From the NCBI GenBank assembly GCA_002336915.1, contig DDET01000038.1, forward strand, positions 153,182 to 217,181: a stretch of DNA of 64,000 nucleotides, given 5' to 3'. Shown here one piece after another: positions 8,185-15,449 of this stretch; the first letter of the stretch is position 1, and every line of letters begins with the position of its first letter. The position numbers and the translations under genes were made by a program. The notes under the pieces are model-generated. The model was not told the origin of the DNA and ran no database searches. It was given only the letters and a program-made list of their open reading frames with translations. Source of the DNA: Bacteroidetes bacterium UBA1947 (lineage in GTDB: Bacteria; Bacteroidota; Bacteroidia; Chitinophagales; Chitinophagaceae).

Positions 8185-9239
8185 GCTTTCTTTGCCTGTG
8201 CATATTACTGCTTGCGGCTTGTAAAAAAGACAGGCCCAATAGCACCATTGTGCCGCCGCCCAATAATAACGCAGGCAATAGTGTCTATGTTGTTTGCGAG
8301 GGCAGCCTGGGCAATGGCAATGCCGCGCTCACCCTCCACAAGCCCCTTACCGATACCACTTTTGAAGACATCTATAGGTCCGCTAACAGCCAGTCGCTGG
8401 GCGATGTGTTCCAGAGCATGACACGTATTGGCGATAAGCTATTCCTCTGCGTCAACAACTCCGATAAGATCGTAGTTATAGATCGCAGCAACTGGACACT
8501 CTCCGGTACCATCAACGTTACCAAGCCCCGCTATATCTTGCCCATAAACGATACAAAAGCTTATGTATCCAGCCTGTTCAGCAGCAAGGTCTATGTCATC
8601 AATCCACAGACCATGCAGGTGACCGGGAGTTTCGATATGCCTGGCAAGAACCCTGAACAAATGTTGCTGTACAAGAACAAGATCTTTATACCTACATGGG
8701 ACAGCACGGTCAATAAGCTCTTCGTGGTTGATGCCGGTACCGACCAGCTATCGCAAACCATACAGCTCACTGGCTATGCACCTAAGGAACTTACGCTTGA
8801 CAAGGATAACAAGCTCTGGCTGCTATCTGGCAATATACAGGCCAACAAGCCGGCATACTTTACCAAAATAGACCCCTCCAACGGGCAGGTACTGAACACA
8901 TACCCCTTCCCATCGCAAGCCGATCCTATACGCCCCGTATTGAACAATACCAAAGACACATTGTACTATGTGGAGATCAACTACACCGGCGGTACCGATA
9001 ATAATGGCGTGTACCGTATGCCCGTCTCTGCCTCCGCTGTGCCCTCCACAGCCTTTATCACAGCGCAGCAGTACCAGTATTATTACGGTGTTGGCGTGGA
9101 CCCCAATACAGGTAATATCTACGTTAGCGATCCTAAGGGCTTTACACAAAAAGGTGCGGCGTATATTTACAATGCCAATGGCACGCTGTTAAAGTCTTTT
9201 GGTACGGGGGTAGGACCATCCCGCTTTTATTTCGATTAG
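8157..9239 (+). CDS. btuG: BtuG-like beta-propeller lipoprotein (DUF5074/YncE family)
   Basis: 360 residues. Lipoprotein signal with lipobox LLAAC (Cys22) followed by KKD. The mature protein is a chain of propeller-blade repeats with hallmarks of the BtuG family: YVVCEGSLGNGNAAL, SLGDVFQSMTRIGDKL, VNNSDKIVVIDR and KPRYILPINDTKAYV. BtuG in Bacteroides is a surface lipoprotein that binds cobalamin very tightly and caps the BtuB receptor, handing the vitamin over. The riboswitch upstream and the TonB receptor 3 bases downstream make the same role here very likely. The start overlaps the upstream gene by 28 bases; no other start retains the signal peptide. Confidence 0.85.
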   Translation: MGRKNYKALGFLCLCILLLAACKKDRPNSTIVPPPNNNAGNSVYVVCEGSLGNGNAALTLHKPLTDTTFEDIYRSANSQSLGDVFQSMTRIGDKLFLCVNNSDKIVVIDRSNWTLSGTINVTKPRYILPINDTKAYVSSLFSSKVYVINPQTMQVTGSFDMPGKNPEQMLLYKNKIFIPTWDSTVNKLFVVDAGTDQLSQTIQLTGYAPKELTLDKDNKLWLLSGNIQANKPAYFTKIDPSNGQVLNTYPFPSQADPIRPVLNNTKDTLYYVEINYTGGTDNNGVYRMPVSASAVPSTAFITAQQYQYYYGVGVDPNTGNIYVSDPKGFTQKGAAYIYNANGTLLKSFGTGVGPSRFYFD

Positions 9240-9242
9240 CGC

Positions 9243-11180
9243 ATGAATGACACAGTAAAATGGATAGTAAGAATAGTGCCGCTTGTAGCGGTACTATTTG
9301 CTTTTATGCCTTGTCTTCATGCACAGGATATAAAAGATACCCTCAAAGAAATAAAGGTCATCGATGCCCGCAAGCAAAAAGTATCCAACGATGAGCGCAT
9401 CAACAACTTCTCTCCCGGTCAAAAGGTGCGTAGCATCGATAGCATTACCCTTGTGCAATACCAGGCGCAGCAGGTCTCCACATTACTGACGCAGCAGGTG
9501 CCTGCCTTTGTGCGCTCATACGGTTTCAATAACCTTGCTACGCTCAACTTCCGCGGCTCATCGGCTGCACAGTCGCTCGTGCTGTGGAACGGTGTGCCCC
9601 TCGTTTACGCAGCCCTCGGCATGACCGATGTTTCGCTCCTGCCTGTATCACTGGTCAACAAAGTGAACATAGTCTACGGTGGCTCCGCAGCGCTATGGGG
9701 TAGTGGCAATGTAGGCGGTGCAGTGCTGCTCGAGGATAATGCGCCAGTGTTCGATACAGCGCCAAAAGCCCACATATCTGCGATGCTTGCTGCAGGTTCT
9801 TACAGTCGCTACAATGGCGATATCAAAGCATCTTTCAGCAACAGGAAGTGGTTTGTCTCCGCCAATGTATTTGGTCAAACGGCTGTCAACGATTTCGCTT
9901 ATACCGACACCTTTAAGCACATTGATAAGACCATGGACAATGCCCGGTTGCGCGGCGCGGGTGGGGTAGTACGTGCTGCATATAAGATGGCCTCGCAGAA
10001 TATCCTCAGCTTCACGGCATGGTACCAGCACTATTATCGCGAGATACCTCCTGCACTCTTCGAGACCATCTCTTATAAGCAGCAGCAGGATGCGTCCCTG
10101 CGCCTGCTGCTCGACTGGAAACATGACAAAGAGCACAGCAGCTTCTACGCAAAGAGCGCCTTCATCCGCGACAACATTCATTACAGCGACAGCGCCCTTA
10201 GTATAGTGACCGATAATCTCAGCTACCAGCTTTATGAAGAGTTTGGCTGGAAAGAGAAGATCAATGAGCATCACCAGTTCCTTGTCTTCGTACCTGTTAC
10301 CCTGGCATGGATGCAGCAACTTATTACGCATGTTACCAAGCAGCAAACCAAAGCAGCGGTCGCTATGGCATACTCGCTTAGCCTGGCACATAGCAAGCTG
10401 CATTTTGCTATTAATGCCCGCGGCGAGATCATCAACTCGCAGAGCATCTTACTGCCCGGTGCAGATGGATCTTTTGCATTGACCAAATGGCTATCCATAC
10501 GGGCCAATGCCCAGCGCACTTACCGTGTGCCTACCTTGGGTGAGCTCTACACCTTCCCCGGTGGGGATAGCAGCCTGAAACCCGAACAGGGCTGGACCGA
10601 AGATGTAGGCTATACCGTAAAGACCAACCTTGGCCAGCACATCAGTTTCTACCACGATCTTTCCTACTTCAACCGCAACATCAACGACTGGATCATATGG
10701 TTCGGGGGCGCTATCTGGACACCGCACAACATAGCCAGTGTGCACAGCCGCGGTATGGAGACCGAGAACAGGCTGCTGGTAACAGCAGGCAAATGGCAGT
10801 TCCATGCCGGCCTCAATACCTCCTATGTGCTGGCAGTAACCACCGCCAGCTATATACCCGGCGATAGCAGCATCGGCAAACAAATAGCCTATACACCCCG
10901 CTACAACGGGCAGCTGAATATCGGCTTTGCATACAGGGGGCTGTACCTAAATTACAACCATACCTATACCGGCTACCGTTTTTACACCAGCGACGAATCA
11001 GGCCCTATACCGCCCTATAACACGGGCAATATACAGGCATCCTATAGCGCCCGCTTAGGTATTCCCTTCACCCTGTTCGCTTCCTGCAATAATGTTTGGT
11101 CACAACGCTACCAGGTGGTCTACTCCCGCCCTATGCCGGGGGTTAACTGGCTGGTAGGCCTCAGGGCAGATATCCTGTAA
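9243..11180 (+). CDS. btuB: TonB-dependent cobalamin receptor (BtuB-like)
   Basis: 645 residues. Signal peptide about 1-27 (CLHAQ), a TonB-box-like segment LKEIKVIDARK, then the plug domain (STLLTQQVPAFVRSYG, TLNFRGSSAAQSLVLWNGVPL, VNIVYGGSAALWGSGNVGGAV) and a 22-strand-type barrel ending in VNWLVGLRADIL. There is no carboxypeptidase-like extension, and the length matches BtuB-type receptors rather than the ~1000-residue SusC class. It is the last gene of the riboswitch operon, after the BtuG-like lipoprotein. The inner-membrane BtuCD/BtuF genes are not in this window. Confidence 0.9.
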   Translation: MNDTVKWIVRIVPLVAVLFAFMPCLHAQDIKDTLKEIKVIDARKQKVSNDERINNFSPGQKVRSIDSITLVQYQAQQVSTLLTQQVPAFVRSYGFNNLATLNFRGSSAAQSLVLWNGVPLVYAALGMTDVSLLPVSLVNKVNIVYGGSAALWGSGNVGGAVLLEDNAPVFDTAPKAHISAMLAAGSYSRYNGDIKASFSNRKWFVSANVFGQTAVNDFAYTDTFKHIDKTMDNARLRGAGGVVRAAYKMASQNILSFTAWYQHYYREIPPALFETISYKQQQDASLRLLLDWKHDKEHSSFYAKSAFIRDNIHYSDSALSIVTDNLSYQLYEEFGWKEKINEHHQFLVFVPVTLAWMQQLITHVTKQQTKAAVAMAYSLSLAHSKLHFAINARGEIINSQSILLPGADGSFALTKWLSIRANAQRTYRVPTLGELYTFPGGDSSLKPEQGWTEDVGYTVKTNLGQHISFYHDLSYFNRNINDWIIWFGGAIWTPHNIASVHSRGMETENRLLVTAGKWQFHAGLNTSYVLAVTTASYIPGDSSIGKQIAYTPRYNGQLNIGFAYRGLYLNYNHTYTGYRFYTSDESGPIPPYNTGNIQASYSARLGIPFTLFASCNNVWSQRYQVVYSRPMPGVNWLVGLRADIL

Positions 11181-11204
11181 TTGCCGGTCGCAGTTTTTTA
11201 GAAT

Positions 11205-11289
11205 CGGAAGTAGCTTATCCACATTTTTTCGGGTAATTAAATAATTATCAGTGTCTTGTGTCGTTTACCTAATGTGGACAGCGCTTCCG
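11205..11289. repeat. Imperfect inverted repeat containing a DnaA-box-like word
   Basis: The left arm 11205-11225 and right arm 11271-11289 are near reverse complements (CGGAAG... and ...TCCACATT shared), separated by about 45 AT-rich bases. The left arm contains TTATCCACA (11215-11223), the DnaA-box consensus; the right arm has only a near match. It could be a transcription-end structure for the B12 operon or the remnant of a small mobile repeat. Confidence 0.45.
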
Positions 11290-11724
11290 ATCTGGTTCCT
11301 GTAGTTGCCGATTTTTACGAGTGGTTTTATCGCAAAGATGCTAAGTCGCGAAGGTTTTTTGCAAGGCAATGACTATGGATTGACTATGGATTGACCATTG
11401 TCTGAACCGGGATTTAAAGGATTTACGGATTGCCCGGATCAGGAATTACTGATTTCCGATTGAATTATAATTTCCGGTTTGGAAAGGGGAAATTGGCTGA
11501 AAGGCTTTACAGATCTATCATATTATGTTTCAAGATAATTTCTGGTTATTTCCGATTGTCTTTTAAAAGGCAACCAGGAGAAGAGTTCCGATAATTACCG
11601 ATCAGGAAATTATGGTTGCTAAAAGGAAATTGCTGATAATTACCGATTTAGGAATTTGCCTTACCAGAATCAACGAATCCGTTCAATAAATAAAGAACTT
11701 ATGCTAACCTATTTTGAAAGCGAT

Positions 11725-11820
11725 GCTGACAAAAATGGTTAGCAACCTGGCAAGGTACGAAACGAGGGAGGGGGTATCCAAATAATGTGGATAAGAAGTC
11801 ATAAAATTGAAATTGTTTAT
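11725..11820 (-). repeat. Dispersed repeat, copy A
   Basis: About 95 bases that align almost without gaps to 45609-45704, at roughly two-thirds identity by eye. Shared words include CAAAAAT, CAAGGTACGAAA (CAAGTTACGAAA in copy B), TGTGGATAA (11786-11794) and CATAAAA. It ends about 20 bases from the stop codon of the minus-strand receiver gene, the same arrangement as copy B. Confidence 0.55.
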
Positions 11821-11839
11821 TTGATCCAGATGTATTAGC

Positions 11840-12274
11840 TTAATCCAGCACGAAGTTCTCCCGGTTTCTTATTCCAGAGTATTCAGCCCAATTTGTGTTA
11901 AGGACTTTGGTAATATTGGCAGCCAGGGCGGCTAAGGTGTAGCTTTTCTGCATATACATGCTTGCCCCGTTGAGGTAGCATTCATTTATAAGCATAGGCG
12001 AACTGCTTGCTGTAAGCATTATGACAGGAAGATGATCGTATGCCTTTTCTTTTCTTATCCTCATAAGGCAGGACATCCCATCTTCGCAAGGCATATGAAC
12101 GTCGAGAAATAACACAGCGGGAAGCTGCTCCTGCAACAGGTCGAATAAGGTTGCAGCATTGGCGGCACGGCGAATAACCACGGGAATCCCGGTCTCGGCA
12201 ATTGCTAGTTCAAAGATCACCACGTCATCAAAGTCGTCTTCAGCAATTACGATATCTTTTCCGGGCTCCGTCAT
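11840..12274 (-). CDS. Single-domain response regulator (receiver)
   Basis: 144 residues and only a CheY-like receiver: acidic pocket Glu12/Asp13/Asp14, phosphoacceptor Asp58 in LFLDVHMP, Thr in MLTASS, and the conserved Lys in YMQKSY. There is no output domain, so it should relay phosphate or act by protein contact. Single-domain receivers of this Rcp1-like type pair with PAS/phytochrome-like kinases, two of which lie 3-7 kb away on the other strand. It is transcribed away from the stressosome operon and is separated from it by 457 bases. Confidence 0.9.
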   Translation of the reverse strand: MTEPGKDIVIAEDDFDDVVIFELAIAETGIPVVIRRAANAATLFDLLQEQLPAVLFLDVHMPCEDGMSCLMRIRKEKAYDHLPVIMLTASSSPMLINECYLNGASMYMQKSYTLAALAANITKVLNTNWAEYSGIRNRENFVLD

Positions 12275-12731
12275 GCAGATGATGTTAATAAAGATTATGC
12301 CCTACCTTTTTCGGCTGATATAGCTGGGTAAGGGGCCCCTAAACTACAATATTAACCCCAAGGGGAGGCGTCTTTGAGACCATCAATACTCAAAGGGAAT
12401 CCCATATCACATGCGTCTTTAATACTATCGAGCCACGTCTTTCCGGTCTATCTCGCCCGTTCTGCCATTAAGTTATTGTACCATAACAGAACGGTAATGC
12501 AGATTATTTAATTTATACTTTTATTTGTAAAGAAAAAATGACGATAGCGATTTGCTGGATTTAACAATTCTTCTTTATTTTACAATGTAAGGGCAAATTA
12601 TCTATTTTCTATAGGTCGCCTGCGCTTGAGGTAAGTTTTCCTAAATTCCAGAGGCGACACATCTTCATTGTTGTAATAATGCTTAAAAGTGGGCTATGAA
12701 AGCCGGATGAATTTTCCGGCAATTTGTTAAC
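12275..12731 (+). other. 457-base intergenic region before the stressosome operon
   Basis: This region divides the divergently transcribed receiver and rsbR genes and must hold both promoters. I did not find a clean TTTG/TAnnTTTG pair. On the minus strand near the right end lies a decayed AraC-like coding remnant (listed separately). The rest is AT-rich with no recognisable feature. Confidence 0.5.
12598..12715 (-). pseudogene. Remnant of an AraC-family regulator C-terminus
   Basis: Read on the minus strand, 12600-12693 encodes TFKHYYNNEDVSPLEF followed by RKTYLKRRRPIENR and a stop. This is the typical end of an AraC HTH domain (F..YY....SP.EFRK.Y). Immediately upstream, in another frame, comes GFHSP, which is the usual preceding motif, so a small frameshift separates the two parts. 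Nothing further upstream resembles the rest of an AraC protein. I read this as a decayed gene; chance resemblance cannot be excluded. Confidence 0.45.
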
Positions 12732-13616
12732 ATGCACAAACGTCTGTACATGAAAATTGAAATCTCGAAAATGCTACAAAAAAAGAAGAAGCAGATCATT
12801 GACCTATGGATGAAAAACCAACTGGCTGATGCCGGCCTTAGGGAAGACCTTATGAGTAATGACGAGCTCCGGGTACAGTCGGAAGAACTGGTTGATGCCC
12901 TGTTGAAGAGACTTAATGAAGAGAACTTAGCTGATATTGACTCGTCTGATTTTGATGAGATATACGAAATACTGGGTGGTATCTCGATAACGCGTGCGCG
13001 CCAGGGCTTTTCGCCGCGCGAAACGGGCGTATATATATTCAGCCTGAAAGATGCCCTGCTGGAAATATTGCAGCAGGAGTTTAAAAATGACGCAACACAG
13101 CTATATAATGCCACTATAAAGGTGGGCAAGCTGATAGATAACTTCGGGATAGTGACCTTCGAGACTTTCATTAAAGGAAGGGAGGAAGTGATACTGCGCC
13201 AGACGGACGAAATAACGGAAATATCTACACCTGTTATCCGCGTTTGGGACGGTATACTGGCACTACCCATCATAGGCACCCTGGATAGCGCCCGGACGCA
13301 GGTGGTAATGGAGAACCTGCTGCAGGAGATAGTAAACACGGGCAGCAGCATAGCGATACTGGATATATCGGGCGTGCCCGCAGTAGACTCGCTGGTGGCA
13401 CAACATTTAATAAAGACAGTGAGCGCAACGCGCCTGATGGGTGCCGAATGCATTATAAGCGGCATACGGCCCGAGATAGCACAGACAGTAGTGCATCTGG
13501 GAATAGATCTATCGAACATAGTGACGAAAGCTACCCTTGCAAGTGCATTGAAATATGCCTTTTCCATATTGCAGCTTGAGGTGCGTAAAAAACAAAGTAA
13601 TTCAGTAAAAATCTAA
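12732..13616 (+). CDS. rsbR: RsbR-like stressosome protein (RsbRD N-terminal domain + STAS)
   Basis: 294 residues. Residues about 10-155 form an all-helical RsbRD-type sensor domain (IIDLWMKNQL, then GGISITRARQGFSPRETG). Residues about 166-282 form a STAS domain with ILDISGVPAVDSLVAQHLI, LMGAECIISGIRPEIAQTV and HLGIDLSNIVTKATL. Ser220 in the VDS motif aligns with the serine that RsbT phosphorylates in RsbS; Bacillus RsbR has Thr there. RsbR and RsbS build the stressosome, a large cytoplasmic sensing complex that sequesters RsbT until stress. First gene of a tight operon (13 bases to rsbS). An in-frame ATG at 12750 is a possible alternative start. Confidence 0.93.
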   Translation: MHKRLYMKIEISKMLQKKKKQIIDLWMKNQLADAGLREDLMSNDELRVQSEELVDALLKRLNEENLADIDSSDFDEIYEILGGISITRARQGFSPRETGVYIFSLKDALLEILQQEFKNDATQLYNATIKVGKLIDNFGIVTFETFIKGREEVILRQTDEITEISTPVIRVWDGILALPIIGTLDSARTQVVMENLLQEIVNTGSSIAILDISGVPAVDSLVAQHLIKTVSATRLMGAECIISGIRPEIAQTVVHLGIDLSNIVTKATLASALKYAFSILQLEVRKKQSNSVKI

Positions 13617-13629
13617 GGGGAAGAAGAAG

Positions 13630-14043
13630 ATGGAAAAGATACCTATTCTACGGATGGGCCAGTTTTTGCTGGTGACCATACAAGTAGATCTTTATGACCG
13701 GCTGGCCCTGAACCTGGAAGCTGACCTGGTGCAAATGGTGAGCAAAACAGGGGCGAGGGGCGTACTGATAGACATATCAGCCGTGTCGATAGTTGATTCG
13801 TTTATGGGGCGCATTATTGGCAATATAGCCAATATGTCTAAGATAATGGATGCAGAAACCGTGGTGGTGGGCATGCAGCCTGCCGTTGCTATTACATTGA
13901 TAGAATTAGGATTGCCATTAACAGGTGTACATACAGCCCTTGATGTGGAAAAAGGTATGGAGCTATTACGCAATAAAATACTTGTTGATGGACCGGAGAA
14001 CGATGGCGACGATGACGACAACGCCAGTGACAGTGCTGAATAA
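13630..14043 (+). CDS. rsbS: RsbS-like stressosome scaffold (STAS domain)
   Basis: 137 residues, a single STAS domain. The segment VLIDISAVSIVDSFMGRIIG carries the phosphoacceptor Ser57 (Ser59 in B. subtilis RsbS), and VGMQPAVAITLIELGL matches the RsbS signature closely. In the known system RsbT phosphorylates this serine on stress, leaves the complex and acts on a downstream partner, and a PP2C phosphatase resets it. A Shine-Dalgarno-like GGGGAAGAAGAAG lies before the ATG. The C-terminal ~20 residues are Asp/Asn-rich and are encoded in the overlap with rsbT. Confidence 0.95.
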   Translation: MEKIPILRMGQFLLVTIQVDLYDRLALNLEADLVQMVSKTGARGVLIDISAVSIVDSFMGRIIGNIANMSKIMDAETVVVGMQPAVAITLIELGLPLTGVHTALDVEKGMELLRNKILVDGPENDGDDDDNASDSAE

Positions 14044-14437
14044 AGACAGCATGCTTATTGTAAAGGAGCAGGATGTGGTACCCTTCAGGAACCGGGTGAA
14101 GGAGTATGCCACCAAGATAGGGATGGGGCTGGTGAACCAGACCAAACTAATAACGGCTGCAAGTGAACTGGTGCGCAATATGCTGCGATATGGCGGCGGT
14201 GGCAATACACTGATAGAGGTAGTGAGCAAAGGGCGTGAAAACGGGATCAGGCTCACTTTTTCTGATAAAGGCCCGGGGATAGCTAACATAGAAATGGCTA
14301 TGAAGGATGGCTTCACTACCGGGAAGAGCCTGGGGCTGGGACTACCAGGCACCAAAAGACTGGTGAGTGAATTTGACATAAAGAGCAAGCCGGGGGAAGG
14401 AACAACTGTCATGATCATTAAATGGAAAAATGGATAG
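14003..14437 (+). CDS. rsbT: RsbT-like serine/threonine kinase (anti-sigma-type HATPase)
   Basis: 144 residues from the ATG at 14003, which has a GGAG upstream and overlaps rsbS by 41 bases; the frame extends further upstream but that part is read inside rsbS. The GHKL ATP site is complete: N-box ASELVRNMLRYG (Asn59), G1 box DKGPGI (Asp88), G2 box SLGLGLPGTKRLV. RsbT phosphorylates the STAS partners RsbS and RsbR. Overlap with rsbS and with the next gene (8 bases) indicates coupled translation at fixed stoichiometry. Confidence 0.95.
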   Translation: MATMTTTPVTVLNKDSMLIVKEQDVVPFRNRVKEYATKIGMGLVNQTKLITAASELVRNMLRYGGGGNTLIEVVSKGRENGIRLTFSDKGPGIANIEMAMKDGFTTGKSLGLGLPGTKRLVSEFDIKSKPGEGTTVMIIKWKNG

Positions 14438-15449
14438 CGCGGCACATGTAAGTTTTAATGCAGAAGACAGGAGCTATTTTGCGATACTGAAAAAGGAAAT
14501 ACACAAGATCGTTTCGACGGCAGGGTTCAGCGAGCGAAGGACGGGAGAAGTGGACATCATAGTAGCCGAGATGGCCTCGAACCTGATAAAGCATGCCGGG
14601 GGCGGCGAGATACTGGTGCGGCTGCTGCAGGAGGGTGATAACGAGGCGGTGGAAGTAATAAGTATCGATAAGGGACCGGGCATGATCAACCCCGCGAAGA
14701 TGGTGGAGGATGGTATGTCGACTTCCAATACTTTAGGTAACGGGTTCGGCGCTATGAAAAGGTTATCAGATACCTTCGAAGTATATTCACTGAAAGACTG
14801 GGGAACGATAGTGCTGAGCAGGGTGTACAAAAACGAGCGCCCACCGTACATTAAGCAGGCAATTGCAGAGGTGAGGCCGCTGGTAGTGGCCAAACCGGGC
14901 GAGCGCCTGAGCGGTGACGGGGCATTCTACGAACTTGGCAAAGATCAACTGAAAATATTTTTGGGCGACGGACTCGGCCATGGGCCTGATGCGTATGCTG
15001 CAGTGCAGAAAGCAATAGCGGTGATAGGAGCAAGCACAGAAACCAGCCCTGTGGAGCTTTTAAGGCATGTGCATCTTGAAGTGAAAAGGACCAGGGGACT
15101 GGTAGGGACCGTGGCTATCTATCATTTTAAAGAAAAGAAATGGTTTATTTGCGGGATCGGGAATATAGCAACACGCACGCATGCCACGGTAAGCAAGAAC
15201 CACATGTCTTACAATGGCATTATAGGAATGAATATACCCAACAGCCTGAAGGAACAGGAAGTGCCTTACGAAAGGGGACAGACCATTTTCCTTTGCTCGG
15301 ACGGTATAAAAACACGCTGGGAATTGCAAAAATATCCCGGCATATTAAAATATGACCTGTCGATAGTTGCTGCCGCGATATATAAAGACTTTGCGCGCAG
15401 GACGGATGACATGTCGGTAATGGTGGCCAGGATCAACGCCAGAGCATGA
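14430..15449 (+). CDS. Fused RsbW/RsbT-type HATPase and RsbX/SpoIIE-type PP2C phosphatase
   Basis: 339 residues. Residues 1-135 are a GHKL ATPase with N-box VAEMASNLIKHAGGG (Asn51), G1 DKGPGM (Asp80) and G2 NGFGAMKRL. Residues about 150-339 are a PP2C-like phosphatase with metal ligands in SGDGAF (Asp163), LGDGLGHG (Asp180), a CSDGI motif and RRTDDMSV (Asp326/Asp327). The phosphatase half is the natural candidate to dephosphorylate RsbS/RsbR and reset the stressosome, as RsbX does; the ATPase half could phosphorylate or bind STAS partners. Having both on one chain would allow opposed activities in one protein. It overlaps rsbT by 8 bases and the next kinase by 4. Confidence 0.9.
   Translation: MDSAAHVSFNAEDRSYFAILKKEIHKIVSTAGFSERRTGEVDIIVAEMASNLIKHAGGGEILVRLLQEGDNEAVEVISIDKGPGMINPAKMVEDGMSTSNTLGNGFGAMKRLSDTFEVYSLKDWGTIVLSRVYKNERPPYIKQAIAEVRPLVVAKPGERLSGDGAFYELGKDQLKIFLGDGLGHGPDAYAAVQKAIAVIGASTETSPVELLRHVHLEVKRTRGLVGTVAIYHFKEKKWFICGIGNIATRTHATVSKNHMSYNGIIGMNIPNSLKEQEVPYERGQTIFLCSDGIKTRWELQKYPGILKYDLSIVAAAIYKDFARRTDDMSVMVARINARA

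Larger units (their letters stand above)
11181..11839 (+). other. 660-base non-coding tract with degenerate repeats
   Basis: No convincing gene. The tract is AT-rich and built from short repeated phrases: an 11-base tandem duplication GACTATGGATT at 11371-11392, a 13-base direct repeat GATAATTACCGAT at 11590-11602 and 11635-11647, several TTCCGAT/ACCGAT words, and a CGCAAAGATGCTAAGTCGCG stretch at about 11331-11350. Similar degenerate phrases are, from memory, scattered through Bacteroidota intergenic regions, but I cannot confirm that here. An imperfect inverted repeat and a dispersed repeat inside the tract are listed separately. Confidence 0.6.

Noticed and set aside
9693..10403. Minus-strand frame of about 236 codons inside the BtuB-like gene
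   Set aside because: No motifs or signal; the plus-strand TonB receptor is clear and continuous.
11181..11839. Replication origin, suggested by two exact DnaA-box words and AT-richness
   Set aside because: Only two exact boxes about 570 bases apart, no clustered set, no unwinding-type 13-mers, no dnaA/dnaN or parAB nearby. One box lies inside a repeat that also occurs at 45.6 kb.
12683..13567. Long minus-strand frame (about 294 codons) opposite rsbR
   Set aside because: Ser/Arg/Ile-rich translation with no domain; it mirrors the rsbR frame, whose STAS protein is unmistakable.
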